Source: Microvirga puerhi
GTDB lineage: Bacteria > Pseudomonadota > Alphaproteobacteria > Rhizobiales > Beijerinckiaceae
DNA length: 64,000 nucleotides
NCBI RefSeq assembly: GCF_020089865.1
Contig: NZ_JAIRBM010000008.1
Location: forward strand, 186,001-250,000
Direction of reading: 5' to 3'
Shown here one piece after another: positions 28,899-36,938 of the stretch. Numbering within the stretch: the stretch's first letter is position 1; every line of letters starts with the position of its first letter. A model generated the notes under the pieces. The model saw nothing but the letters and a program-made list of their open reading frames with translations, made no database searches and was not told the DNA's origin. The translations under genes and the position numbers were made by a program.

Positions 28899-29786
28899 GT
28901 GCAGCAACCGACCCGATTGCAGCAGGATCTCGCCGAACGCATCGTCCAGCTGGTGAATGAGGATGGTCTCGCTGTCGGAGACCTGCTCAATGAGAACAGT
29001 CTGGCGCGGCGGCTCGAGGTCTCGCGCACGCCTGTCCGTGGGGCGCTTCAACATCTCGAACGTTTAGGAATCGTCGCCCGCCGCCCGAATCGCGGGGTCG
29101 AGCTGATCGCGATCCCACGGGCGGAGTCGATCACCGCTCCGACCGCTGATGCGGACGAGGATTGGCTGGTCCGCATTGCGCGGGACCATCGAACAGCCGG
29201 GCTGCCTCAGGACATCTCGGAAGTCGAGATCATGCGTCGCTACGGCCTGAATCGGCCGACGGTACAGCGCGTCCTGTCACGGCTGGCCGATCTTGAGATG
29301 GTCGAGCGAAAGCCGGGCTACGGCTGGCGCTTCCTGACCGGCACGCGTGACACGGCGACCCACGACGAGAGTTATCGATTCCGCCTCATGATCGAGCCGA
29401 TGGGGATCCTGGAACCGGGATTTCGCCTGGAGTCCTCATGGATCGAGAACATGCGGCGCCTCCATGCGGAGACTTTGGAGCGCCCATGGCAGGAATCGTC
29501 CAGCGTCGCCTTCTTCGAGATGAATGCGGCTTTCCATGAGGGTCTTGCGGCGGCATCGGGCAATCGGTTCGTCCATACCGCCATCCGGCACCAGAATCAG
29601 CTCAGGCGCTTCTCGCAATATGACTGGAAGTTCGGTTTCGAGCGGGTGGTCGTGAACTGCCGCGAACATATGGAGATGCTCGATTATCTCGCGCGCGATG
29701 AGCGTGAGATCGCCTCCCTGCTGATGCGCCGCCATCTGGAGCGCGCGAGCCAGGTCAGATCCAGGACCGATCCGGATCCCGGGTAA
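28899..29786 (+). CDS. GntR/FCD-type regulator with two winged-helix domains
   Basis: A 295-residue transcription factor. The first winged helix (about 5-65) has the GntR pattern LARRLEVSRTPVRGALQHLERLGIV. A second winged-helix segment (about 105-150, IMRRYGLNRPTVQRVLSRLADLEMVERK) follows before a helical C-terminal FCD-like domain. A tandem DNA-binding arrangement is uncommon for GntR proteins. The start is GTG at 28899 with GAGGA 8 bases upstream. It is divergent from the C45 hydrolase gene and directly precedes the aminotransferase gene, so it likely controls both sides. Confidence 0.85.
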   Translation: MQQPTRLQQDLAERIVQLVNEDGLAVGDLLNENSLARRLEVSRTPVRGALQHLERLGIVARRPNRGVELIAIPRAESITAPTADADEDWLVRIARDHRTAGLPQDISEVEIMRRYGLNRPTVQRVLSRLADLEMVERKPGYGWRFLTGTRDTATHDESYRFRLMIEPMGILEPGFRLESSWIENMRRLHAETLERPWQESSSVAFFEMNAAFHEGLAAASGNRFVHTAIRHQNQLRRFSQYDWKFGFERVVVNCREHMEMLDYLARDEREIASLLMRRHLERASQVRSRTDPDPG

Positions 29787-29810
29787 GTTGATACTGTATT
29801 TCTTATCAAC
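29787..29810. promoter_or_regulatory. Inverted repeat GTTGATA-N10-TATCAAC upstream of the aminotransferase
   Basis: Perfect 7-base arms immediately after the regulator stop codon and 45 bases before the aminotransferase ATG. Its spacer contains TGTATTTC, shared with the palindrome at 28856-28881. It could be an operator, or a weak terminator for the regulator gene. Confidence 0.5.
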
Positions 29811-29855
29811 AAAGTTCAAATATTCCCATTCCCTTGCCTTCACCAGGAGATCCTC

Positions 29856-31199
29856 ATGACAGCCGCGCCGTCTCTCGCCTCTCGCGCGATGGCCAACGAT
29901 ATCGGCGACGCCCATTGGCTTCCCTTCACGGCCATGCGCCAGTTCCGCTCGAACCCGATGATGTTCTTGGCGGCGGAAGGCATGCACTACACATCTGCGG
30001 ATGGACGGCGGATCCTCGACGGCATGGCGGGTCTTTGGTGCGTCAATGCCGGCCACGGGCAACCCCGCATCGTCGAGGCCATTCGAGAAGCCGCTGGGCG
30101 GCTCGATTTCGTGTCCTCATTCAAGATGACGCATCCCGCCACATTCGAGCTCGCTGGGCGTCTTGCCGGGATTGCTCCCGAGGGCTTCGGGCGTGTGTTC
30201 TTCACCAATTCAGGCTCCGAAGCTGTCGACAGCGCGCTCAAAATCGCCCGGGGCTACCATCGCGCGCGCGGCGATGCCGGCCGTACCAAGTTCATCGGAC
30301 GAGCCAAGGGTTATCACGGCATGGGGTTCGGTGGCCTCTCGGTCGGTGGCATTGGCCGTCACAAGCGAGATTTCGGCCCCCTGCTGCCGGATGTTGCGCA
30401 TCTCTCATTGCCCTACGACCGAGCCTCGATGGGCTTCTCGCGCGGCCAGCCCGATGCGGGGGCGCATTATGCGGACGAACTGGAAAGCCTGCTTCAGATC
30501 AATGATCCCGCAACCGTCGCAGCCGTCATCGTCGAGCCGGTGATCGGCTCCGGCGGCGTTTATCCGCCGCCGAAGGAATATCTTGAACGCCTGCGCTCCA
30601 TCTGCAGCCGTCACGGCATCTTGTTGATCTTTGACGAGGTCATCACCGGTTTCGGTCGCCTTGGCACAGCCTTCGCGGCGCAGGCTCTCCGCGTCACACC
30701 GGATCTCATCACCTGCGCCAAGGGCATGACCAACGGCGCCGTTCCCATGGGAGGAGTCCTCATCCGGGACTTCATCTTCGACGCCTTCATGGCGGGCCCG
30801 CCGGAGGCGATCGAGCTGTTCCACGGTTACACTTATTCCGGCCATCCCCTGGCTTGCGCAGCGGGGCTTGCGGCCCTCGATGTTTACGAGGAACTCCGGC
30901 TGTTCGAGCGAACGGCGGTCATTGCGACGACTTGGCAAGAGGCCCTTCACAGTCTGAGGGACGAGCCTCATATCGCAGACATCCGCAACATTGGTCTTCT
31001 CGGCGTGGTCGAACTCGCGGCTCGAAAGGGCGAGCCGGGTGCAAGGGGAGCCTCCTGTGCCCAGAGCTGCTACGACAACGGCGTGCTCGTGCGCGCGTCG
31101 GGCGATCTCATCGTCCTGTCGCCGCCGCTGATCATCGACGAGGAGCAGATCGCACAGATCGTGGACAGCATCCGCTCCGCCGTGAGACAGATGAACTGA
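29856..31199 (+). CDS. Class III aminotransferase (omega-amino acid:pyruvate type)
   Basis: A 447-residue PLP-dependent aminotransferase. The cofactor-binding lysine is in TCAKGMTNGAVPMG, and the family motifs LLIFDEVITGFGRLG, TNSGSEAVDSALK and VEPVIGSGG are intact. Enzymes of this branch move the terminal amino group of beta-alanine, taurine, putrescine-like or other omega-amino compounds to pyruvate, giving an aldehyde. An aldehyde dehydrogenase gene follows 19 bases later, so the pair would turn an amine into an acid. AGGAGA precedes the ATG. Confidence 0.92.
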   Translation: MTAAPSLASRAMANDIGDAHWLPFTAMRQFRSNPMMFLAAEGMHYTSADGRRILDGMAGLWCVNAGHGQPRIVEAIREAAGRLDFVSSFKMTHPATFELAGRLAGIAPEGFGRVFFTNSGSEAVDSALKIARGYHRARGDAGRTKFIGRAKGYHGMGFGGLSVGGIGRHKRDFGPLLPDVAHLSLPYDRASMGFSRGQPDAGAHYADELESLLQINDPATVAAVIVEPVIGSGGVYPPPKEYLERLRSICSRHGILLIFDEVITGFGRLGTAFAAQALRVTPDLITCAKGMTNGAVPMGGVLIRDFIFDAFMAGPPEAIELFHGYTYSGHPLACAAGLAALDVYEELRLFERTAVIATTWQEALHSLRDEPHIADIRNIGLLGVVELAARKGEPGARGASCAQSCYDNGVLVRASGDLIVLSPPLIIDEEQIAQIVDSIRSAVRQMN

Positions 31200-31218
31200 A
31201 CGTCTAGGAGATCGATTC

Positions 31219-32655
31219 GTGTCGCATCATCATCAATTTTATGTCGACGGGCAGTGGATCGCGCCGGTTGAAGAGCGCCATCTCGACGTGATCAATCCGG
31301 CGACCGAAGAGCCGGTGACGTCGATTGCAATCGGACAAGCAGCGGACGTTGACAAGGCTGTTGCAGCTGCACGGCGGGCTTTTGATTCCTTCGCGCAGAC
31401 GAGCCGCGATGAGCGCCTTGCTCTGTTGACGGAGATCGTGAAGGTCTATCAGCGCCGTGCCCAGGATCTTGCCGAAGCTGTTTCGTCCGAGATGGGTGCG
31501 CCGCTGGCCTTCGCACGGGAGCGACATGTGCCGGCCGGATTGGGGCATCTCCAGCGGATCATCGAGGTCTTGAAGGCCTATTCCTTCGATGAGCGGATCG
31601 GCTCGACGCTCATCGCCCGCGAGCCCATTGGCGTCGTGGGCCTGATCACTCCCTGGAACTGGCCCCTGAATCAGATTGCCTGCAAGGTCGGTCCAGCCTT
31701 GGCGGCGGGTTGCACGATGGTCCTCAAGCCCAGCGAGGTTGCGCCTCTGTCGGCCTTGGTCTTTGCGGAGATCCTTGAGGAGGCCGGTGTTCCGGCAGGC
31801 GTGTTCAATCTGGTCAATGGTGACGGTCCAGGTGTCGGACAAACCCTTTCGAGCCATCCTGACATCGACATGGTCTCCTTCACGGGCTCGACCCGCGCCG
31901 GAATCCTCGTGGCGAAAGCCGCCGCGGATACCGTGAAGCGAGTGCATCAGGAGCTGGGTGGAAAATCGCCCAACATCATCCTGGACGATGCCGATTTCGA
32001 AGCTGCGATCACGCATGGGACGCGGGCTTGCTTTGCCAACAGCGGACAATCCTGTAACGCACCGACCCGGTTGCTTGTCCCGGCTGACAGGCAGAACGAT
32101 GTGATCGAGATCGCCCGGCACATTGCAGCGGAGACAGTCGCGGGAGATCCGACATCGCCCACGACGACCATTGGCCCTGTCGTCAGCCGAATTCAATTCG
32201 AGCGCATTCAGGCCCTGATCGAGGCCGGCATCCAGGAAGGAGCTACTCTGGTGGCCGGTGGTCTAGGACGTCCTGCGGGCCTCAATCGGGGCTACTACGT
32301 GCAGCCCACGGTGTTCGCGAATGTGCGCAACGACATGAAGATCGCCCGCGAGGAAATCTTCGGGCCTGTCGTGAGCATTCTGCCCTATCGTGACGAGGAA
32401 GAGGCAATTCGGATCGCAAACGACACGGTCTACGGCCTGTCCAGCTACGTCACATCGGGCGATATCGAACGAGCCAGAGGCGTCGCTCGCCGGATCCGAG
32501 CCGGTATGGTCCATCTGAATGGCGCTCGCGGGGACAATGCGGCGCCTTTTGGCGGCTACAAGCAGTCGGGGAATGGTCGCGAATGGGGTCGGTTCGGCTT
32601 CGAGGAGTTCCTCGAAACGAAGTCCGTATTCGGATATTCGGAAGCCCAGGCCTGA
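31219..32655 (+). CDS. Aldehyde dehydrogenase following the aminotransferase
   Basis: A 478-residue NAD(P)-dependent aldehyde dehydrogenase with base glutamate in QELGGKSP and nucleophile cysteine in NSGQSCNAPTR. Start is GTG at 31219 after AGGAGAT. Its place directly behind the aminotransferase suggests that it oxidises the aldehyde released by transamination. It is not a close copy of the other aldehyde dehydrogenase at 7912-9330, so the two probably serve different routes. Confidence 0.93.
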   Translation: MSHHHQFYVDGQWIAPVEERHLDVINPATEEPVTSIAIGQAADVDKAVAAARRAFDSFAQTSRDERLALLTEIVKVYQRRAQDLAEAVSSEMGAPLAFARERHVPAGLGHLQRIIEVLKAYSFDERIGSTLIAREPIGVVGLITPWNWPLNQIACKVGPALAAGCTMVLKPSEVAPLSALVFAEILEEAGVPAGVFNLVNGDGPGVGQTLSSHPDIDMVSFTGSTRAGILVAKAAADTVKRVHQELGGKSPNIILDDADFEAAITHGTRACFANSGQSCNAPTRLLVPADRQNDVIEIARHIAAETVAGDPTSPTTTIGPVVSRIQFERIQALIEAGIQEGATLVAGGLGRPAGLNRGYYVQPTVFANVRNDMKIAREEIFGPVVSILPYRDEEEAIRIANDTVYGLSSYVTSGDIERARGVARRIRAGMVHLNGARGDNAAPFGGYKQSGNGREWGRFGFEEFLETKSVFGYSEAQA

Positions 32656-32667
32656 CACAGGGACAGA

Positions 32668-32683
32668 AGAAGAATTTTCTTCT
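32668..32683. terminator. Inverted repeat AGAAGAA-TT-TTCTTCT after the aldehyde dehydrogenase
   Basis: Seven-base arms around TT, 13 bases after the stop codon. A partial copy (AGAAGAATTTC) begins at 32703. Could act as a weak terminator or processing site. Confidence 0.35.
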
Positions 32684-32720
32684 CCCCAAGGTTCCACTCG
32701 GAGAAGAATTTCAATCCGAA

Positions 32721-32746
32721 GGAATGTTCTTTTAAAAGAACATTCC
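32721..32746. promoter_or_regulatory. Perfect 26-base palindrome upstream of the ATP-grasp gene
   Basis: GGAATGTTCTTTT is followed directly by its reverse complement AAAAGAACATTCC, 62 bases before the ATP-grasp ATG. The lack of a loop and the dyad symmetry favour a protein-binding site; as RNA it could still fold into a hairpin. Confidence 0.55.
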
Positions 32747-32807
32747 GGTTGACGAAAAGATCGTTTCGCCGGAATCCTCCTGACATCTTCAGGAGCGAGG
32801 AAGCGTC

Positions 32808-33764
32808 ATGTCGAAGGTGTTCGTCATCCATGAGAACAGTGCCTGGGTGGAACCGCTGCGGGCGGCTTTTGCCCAGGATGGCACGCCCTACGAAGAGTGG
32901 TTTCTCGACCAGGGCGTGCTCGATCTCCGCTCCCCACCGCCAGCGGGTGTTTTCTACAACCGGATGAGCGCTTCGTCTCACACGCGGGATCATCGCTTTG
33001 CCGCCGAGTACACCGGTGCCGTCCTCGCATGGCTGGAGCGACACGGCGGGACCATTGTGAACGACAGCCGCGCGCTACGCCTTGAGATCAGCAAGGTGGC
33101 TCAGTACGAAGCCCTCACAAAATTTGGGCTGCGGACACCGGAGACGCTTGCGGTCGTTGGCAAGAGCAACATCACGGCCGCTGCGGCGACGCTCGGCTTT
33201 CCTCTTATCCTGAAGCACAATCGTGGCGGCAAAGGCTTGGGCGTGCGTCTCTTCCTGAGCGCCGCGGCTCTTGAACAGCATCTCGAATCGGATGAGTTCG
33301 AAGAACCCGTGGACGGGATTACGCTGGTTCAGCGCTATATCCAGGCGCCCGAACCGTTTATCACGCGCCTTGAGTTCATCGGTGGACGATTCCTCTATGC
33401 GGTGCGGGTCGATACGAGCGAAGGCTTCCAGCTTTGCCCGGCCGATGCCTGCCAAGTCGACAACAGCGCCATCGGTTCGGCAGCCTGCCCTGCGGTTGCT
33501 CCATCCGAGAAGTTCCAAATTCTTAAGGGATATGAGAACCCGGCAATTCCGAAATATGAAAGCTTCATCGCTGCCAATGGGATTGGAATCGCCGGCATCG
33601 AGATCATCACCGACCAGAATGGTGTTACCTATACCTACGATGTGAACACCAACACGAACTACAATCCCGATGCAGAAGCGCGCGCGGGGCTCTTCGGGAT
33701 GCGGACGATCGCCCGGCATCTCCGCTCACTTCTCGACCGTGAGTTTGCCGCCCAGGCAGCTTGA
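32808..33764 (+). CDS. RimK-like ATP-grasp ligase
   Basis: A 318-residue ATP-grasp protein. The ATP-grasp core spans about 100-305, with the lysine-containing FPLILKHNRGGKG segment and the acidic metal-binding DVNTNTNYNPDAEAR segment near the C-terminus. RimK-like ligases join a carboxylate to an amine, often adding glutamate or another amino acid. It lies downstream of the aminotransferase/ALDH pair on the same strand but 150 bases away with its own palindrome, so it may be a separate unit. Substrates unknown; a role in activating or conjugating the substrate is inference. Confidence 0.83.
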   Translation: MSKVFVIHENSAWVEPLRAAFAQDGTPYEEWFLDQGVLDLRSPPPAGVFYNRMSASSHTRDHRFAAEYTGAVLAWLERHGGTIVNDSRALRLEISKVAQYEALTKFGLRTPETLAVVGKSNITAAAATLGFPLILKHNRGGKGLGVRLFLSAAALEQHLESDEFEEPVDGITLVQRYIQAPEPFITRLEFIGGRFLYAVRVDTSEGFQLCPADACQVDNSAIGSAACPAVAPSEKFQILKGYENPAIPKYESFIAANGIGIAGIEIITDQNGVTYTYDVNTNTNYNPDAEARAGLFGMRTIARHLRSLLDREFAAQAA

Positions 33765-33775
33765 CGTCTCGCTCT

Positions 33776-33803
33776 GCACGTTCATCTGCTCAGATGAGCG
33801 TGC
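33776..33803. terminator. 12-base hairpin between convergent genes
   Basis: Arms GCACGTTCATCT and AGATGAGCGTGC pair with one wobble and a 4-base loop between the ATP-grasp gene and the end of the sugar operon. No T tract. Likely bidirectional terminator. Confidence 0.6.
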
Positions 33804-33854
33804 GAGGCTCAATGCTACACTCTGAAGAGCGCATATCTTTCGCGCGGATGAGTT

Positions 33855-34736
33855 TCAGCTGGCGTGGTCCTCGACACCAAAGCTCAATACCATCGGAAGT
33901 CGTGCTTCTTCCTCAGGTTGAAGGATAATGGCGCCAGCCCGTTCTTCGAGCGGCTCCTGTTTGCCTACGGGTGCGGGCAGGCCATGCCAAGGTTCGATGC
34001 ACAGGAAAGAAGCGCCCGGCTTCGTCCAGATGCCGAGATGCGGCATGTTCGGGAATGCGACATGCACGCCAGGGTGGCCCGGCGCCCCATACCAAACGGT
34101 TTTGATATCGGGGTCATCAAAGATCATTGCGTCTTCGACAAAAAGATCTGGTTTCAGCGTCAGGACGCCATTGACGAAAGGAGAAGGCAGCCGCTGATCT
34201 TTCAGAAGGCCGTTGGCATCGATCCTTAGAAGTTTTGGCGCGCGTCGCGTTCCGAGGTGCACCTCATGGCTTTCCTCATCCTTGGCCCCTGGGAGGGGCC
34301 ATGGGAAAGCAGGATGATAGCCGAAGCAGAACGGCATCGGCCTTTTGTCGCGGTTGAAGATCCGCGTCTCGATTTCCAGCGATGACCCATCAAGATGGAA
34401 AGAGATGTCGAGCGTGAAGCGGAAGGGGAAACACTTGCGTGTTTCTTCGCTATCTTCCAAGCGCAGCACGCAATGGGACTCCGAAACTTCTTTCGCTTCG
34501 AAGCGACTCGTACGCGCAAAGCCATGTGGCGCCATGGGACGGAGCGTGCCCTCGATCATGGCCTTGCCGTCAAAACTCTTTCCGATGACCGGGAACAGAA
34601 GCGGTGCACGCCCTGCCCAGAAGGTTGAATCGCCATGCCAGAGCCAGGAGCGGCCGCCTGCATCCCGGATTGCTTGCAGTTCCGCGCCGAGCGGCGAGAC
34701 ATCGACGGTAAGAGAGTCATTCGCGATGGTGATCAT
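33855..34736 (-). CDS. Aldose 1-epimerase family protein
   Basis: A 293-residue galactose-mutarotase-like protein (LacX/YeaD-type branch). The PMAPHGFART segment and the FCFGYHPAFPWP segment carry histidines expected in the active site. It would interconvert sugar anomers before oxidation. Last gene of the long minus-strand sugar-acid operon; 13 bases after the FAD dehydrogenase stop. Cytoplasmic. Confidence 0.85.
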   Translation of the reverse strand: MITIANDSLTVDVSPLGAELQAIRDAGGRSWLWHGDSTFWAGRAPLLFPVIGKSFDGKAMIEGTLRPMAPHGFARTSRFEAKEVSESHCVLRLEDSEETRKCFPFRFTLDISFHLDGSSLEIETRIFNRDKRPMPFCFGYHPAFPWPLPGAKDEESHEVHLGTRRAPKLLRIDANGLLKDQRLPSPFVNGVLTLKPDLFVEDAMIFDDPDIKTVWYGAPGHPGVHVAFPNMPHLGIWTKPGASFLCIEPWHGLPAPVGKQEPLEERAGAIILQPEEEARLPMVLSFGVEDHAS

Positions 34737-34749
34737 ATGGTATGGTACC

Positions 34750-36168
34750 TTAGGGGCGGAGCGATTGGCTGGCGCTTAACATCACGCCGGGATTGAGAAT
34801 GCCGGCTGGATCGAAGGAATGCTTGATCGCCGTCATCAAACGGAGCTCTACAGGGTCAGCTCTATGAGAGAAGGCCTCCCGCTTGAAGCGGCCGATGCCA
34901 TGCTCCGCTGAGATGCTTCCATCGAGCTCACCGACGATATCATAGATCATATCGTTCACCTGGCGCGAGATCGCCCGGAAATTCTTTTGATCGGTAAGGA
35001 TTTGATGCGGAAGGAGGATGTTAACGTGAATGTTGCCGTCCCCGATATGCCCGACAAGGAGCGGAAGTGCCTCGGGGAAATCCGCAATCCGGCGTGATAC
35101 GTTCGCTATCAACGTTGGGACGTCTTGAGTGGCGACGCTGACGTCATGCGAAACTGTCGGTCCTGCAAGGCGATTGGCTTCCGAGACGGCGAAGCGGAGA
35201 TGCCAGATTTCCTTGCTTTGTGCCTCGCTTGTGGCGAGCACTGCGTCCGTGACGATGCTCTTGTCCAGCGCATGGCTTAAGGCCGCTTCAGTTCGTTCGG
35301 AGACAACCTCATCACGCTCGCCGCCGATTTCGACGAAAACATACCAGGGATGGTTGTCTGCAAACGGATAGCGCTGAGAAGGAAAGCGGGCACGAACGAG
35401 GTTCATCTCGTTGCCGCACATTAATTCGAAAGCAAGGATATTCTCGCCGACCGTTTCTCGGATAAGACGCAAGAGCGACAAGGCTGCATCCGGTGTCCCA
35501 ACAGCAGCAAGCGCGCTTATTCGCGCCGGCGGCGGCTGAACGATCTTCAGCGCAGCGGCCGTGATGACGGCGAGACTGCCCTCCGATCCGATCAGGAGAT
35601 GACGCAGGTCGTAGCCTGTGTTGTTCTTGTGCAGCTTCCGCGGTCCGCGAACGATCTCGCCTGCGGCCGTGACATATTCGAGGCCAAGCACCAGATCGCG
35701 CGTCATCCCATATCGGATGACATTGATCCCGCCCGCATTCGTGGCGAGAATACCGCCGATCTGGCAGGAGCCCTCGCTCCCGAGGCTCACTGGAAAGAGC
35801 CGCCCTACATCGGCAGCTGCCTGCTGCACGTTTGCAAGAATGCAGCCAGCCTGAGCAACAAGTGTATTGCCGACAGGGTCGATAGACAGGATGCGGTTGA
35901 GACGTTCCAACGATAACACAATGGCGCGGCCAGACCGATCTGGTGTCGCACCGCCAGAAAGTCCGGTATTGCCTCCCTGTGGAACGACCGGAGTACCGGT
36001 CTGTGAAGCCCATTGCAGCACGCGGGCGACATCTTCCGTCGTTTGTGGCTTCACGACCGCCTGTGCTGTTCCTTTTGCTAAGCCCCGCCAATCCGAGAGG
36101 TAGGGTGCCATGCCATCAGGGTCGGTCACGACGCTGGAGCTATTCAGGATGGTGGCAAGCGGATGCAT
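34750..36168 (-). CDS. FAD-linked 2-hydroxyacid dehydrogenase (GlcD/D-lactate type)
   Basis: A 472-residue flavoprotein with an FAD_binding_4 domain (PQGGNTGLSGGATPDR, about 65-80) and the C-terminal FAD-oxidase domain with HIGDGNIHVN and EHGIGRFKR. Relatives oxidise D-lactate, glycolate or D-2-hydroxyglutarate to the keto acid. In this operon it may deal with a hydroxyacid released by aldolase cleavage, or oxidise a sugar acid. Starts 8 bases after the SDR stop; the ATG at 36168 begins MHPLATILN. Confidence 0.88.
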   Translation of the reverse strand: MHPLATILNSSSVVTDPDGMAPYLSDWRGLAKGTAQAVVKPQTTEDVARVLQWASQTGTPVVPQGGNTGLSGGATPDRSGRAIVLSLERLNRILSIDPVGNTLVAQAGCILANVQQAAADVGRLFPVSLGSEGSCQIGGILATNAGGINVIRYGMTRDLVLGLEYVTAAGEIVRGPRKLHKNNTGYDLRHLLIGSEGSLAVITAAALKIVQPPPARISALAAVGTPDAALSLLRLIRETVGENILAFELMCGNEMNLVRARFPSQRYPFADNHPWYVFVEIGGERDEVVSERTEAALSHALDKSIVTDAVLATSEAQSKEIWHLRFAVSEANRLAGPTVSHDVSVATQDVPTLIANVSRRIADFPEALPLLVGHIGDGNIHVNILLPHQILTDQKNFRAISRQVNDMIYDIVGELDGSISAEHGIGRFKREAFSHRADPVELRLMTAIKHSFDPAGILNPGVMLSASQSLRP

Positions 36169-36176
36169 GAGAGCGC

Positions 36177-36938
36177 TCAGACGACACCAGCGTCGACGAT
36201 ATAGTTCTGACCTGTGCACCGCCGGGCAGCGTCGGACGAGAGGAAGAGAACCATCGCGGCTACGTCCTCGGGCAGGATCTCGCCCTTGATCGACTGCCGC
36301 GCCTGGGCTGCCTCCCATTTCTCCGGAGTCCGCCATGTTTTGCGCTGGCGCTCCGTCATCACCCAACCGGGTGTCACGCAGTTCACGCGGATGCCATCGG
36401 GTCCGAGTTCTCGGGCAAGGGACCGTGTGAAGCCGAGGACGGCCGATTTCGCCGTCGTATAGGCAATGAGGCCTGCTGCTCCCTGCATCCAGGAAGTCGA
36501 CCCCAGGTTGATGATCGATCCGCCTCCCAAGGATCGCATGCCGGAAACGACGGCTTGGCTCACGAACATCATCGGCCGCAGATTCACCGCGAAGCGGTCA
36601 TCCCAATAGGCTTCGTTCACCTCGTCGAAGCGATGACGCTCGTCGTGACCTGCATTATTGACGCAAATCGAGAAGGGACCGGTTTCCTCCTCCAGTTCCT
36701 TTATCGCTTTGCGCGTGGAGGCAAGGTCCCGCAGGTCGACGGGCCGGAAGGAGATGATCGCATCGGAATCTCGAAGCTGCGTTATCAAGTCCTCGCCAGC
36801 TGATTTGTTGACATCAAGGAAGGCAACCTTCGTTCCCTGCGCCGCCAGGGCTTCGACGATCGCGCGGCCAATGCCGTCGGCACCGCCGGTGACCAGGGCC
36901 GTGCGGGATGAAAGATCGGGATAGCGAGGAAAGGTCAC
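36177..36938 (-). CDS. Short-chain dehydrogenase/reductase
   Basis: A 253-residue NAD(P)-dependent SDR. It shows the cofactor motif VTGGADGIGRA, NNAG, and the catalytic Ser and Tyr-x-x-x-Lys (GSTSWM...YTTAK). Start is GTG, overlapping the upstream stop as GTGA, so it is coupled to the IclR/SMP-30 fusion. In this pathway it most likely oxidises the aldose to the aldonolactone, which the SMP-30 half would open. Sugar specificity not readable. Confidence 0.9.
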   Translation of the reverse strand: MTFPRYPDLSSRTALVTGGADGIGRAIVEALAAQGTKVAFLDVNKSAGEDLITQLRDSDAIISFRPVDLRDLASTRKAIKELEEETGPFSICVNNAGHDERHRFDEVNEAYWDDRFAVNLRPMMFVSQAVVSGMRSLGGGSIINLGSTSWMQGAAGLIAYTTAKSAVLGFTRSLARELGPDGIRVNCVTPGWVMTERQRKTWRTPEKWEAAQARQSIKGEILPEDVAAMVLFLSSDAARRCTGQNYIVDAGVV

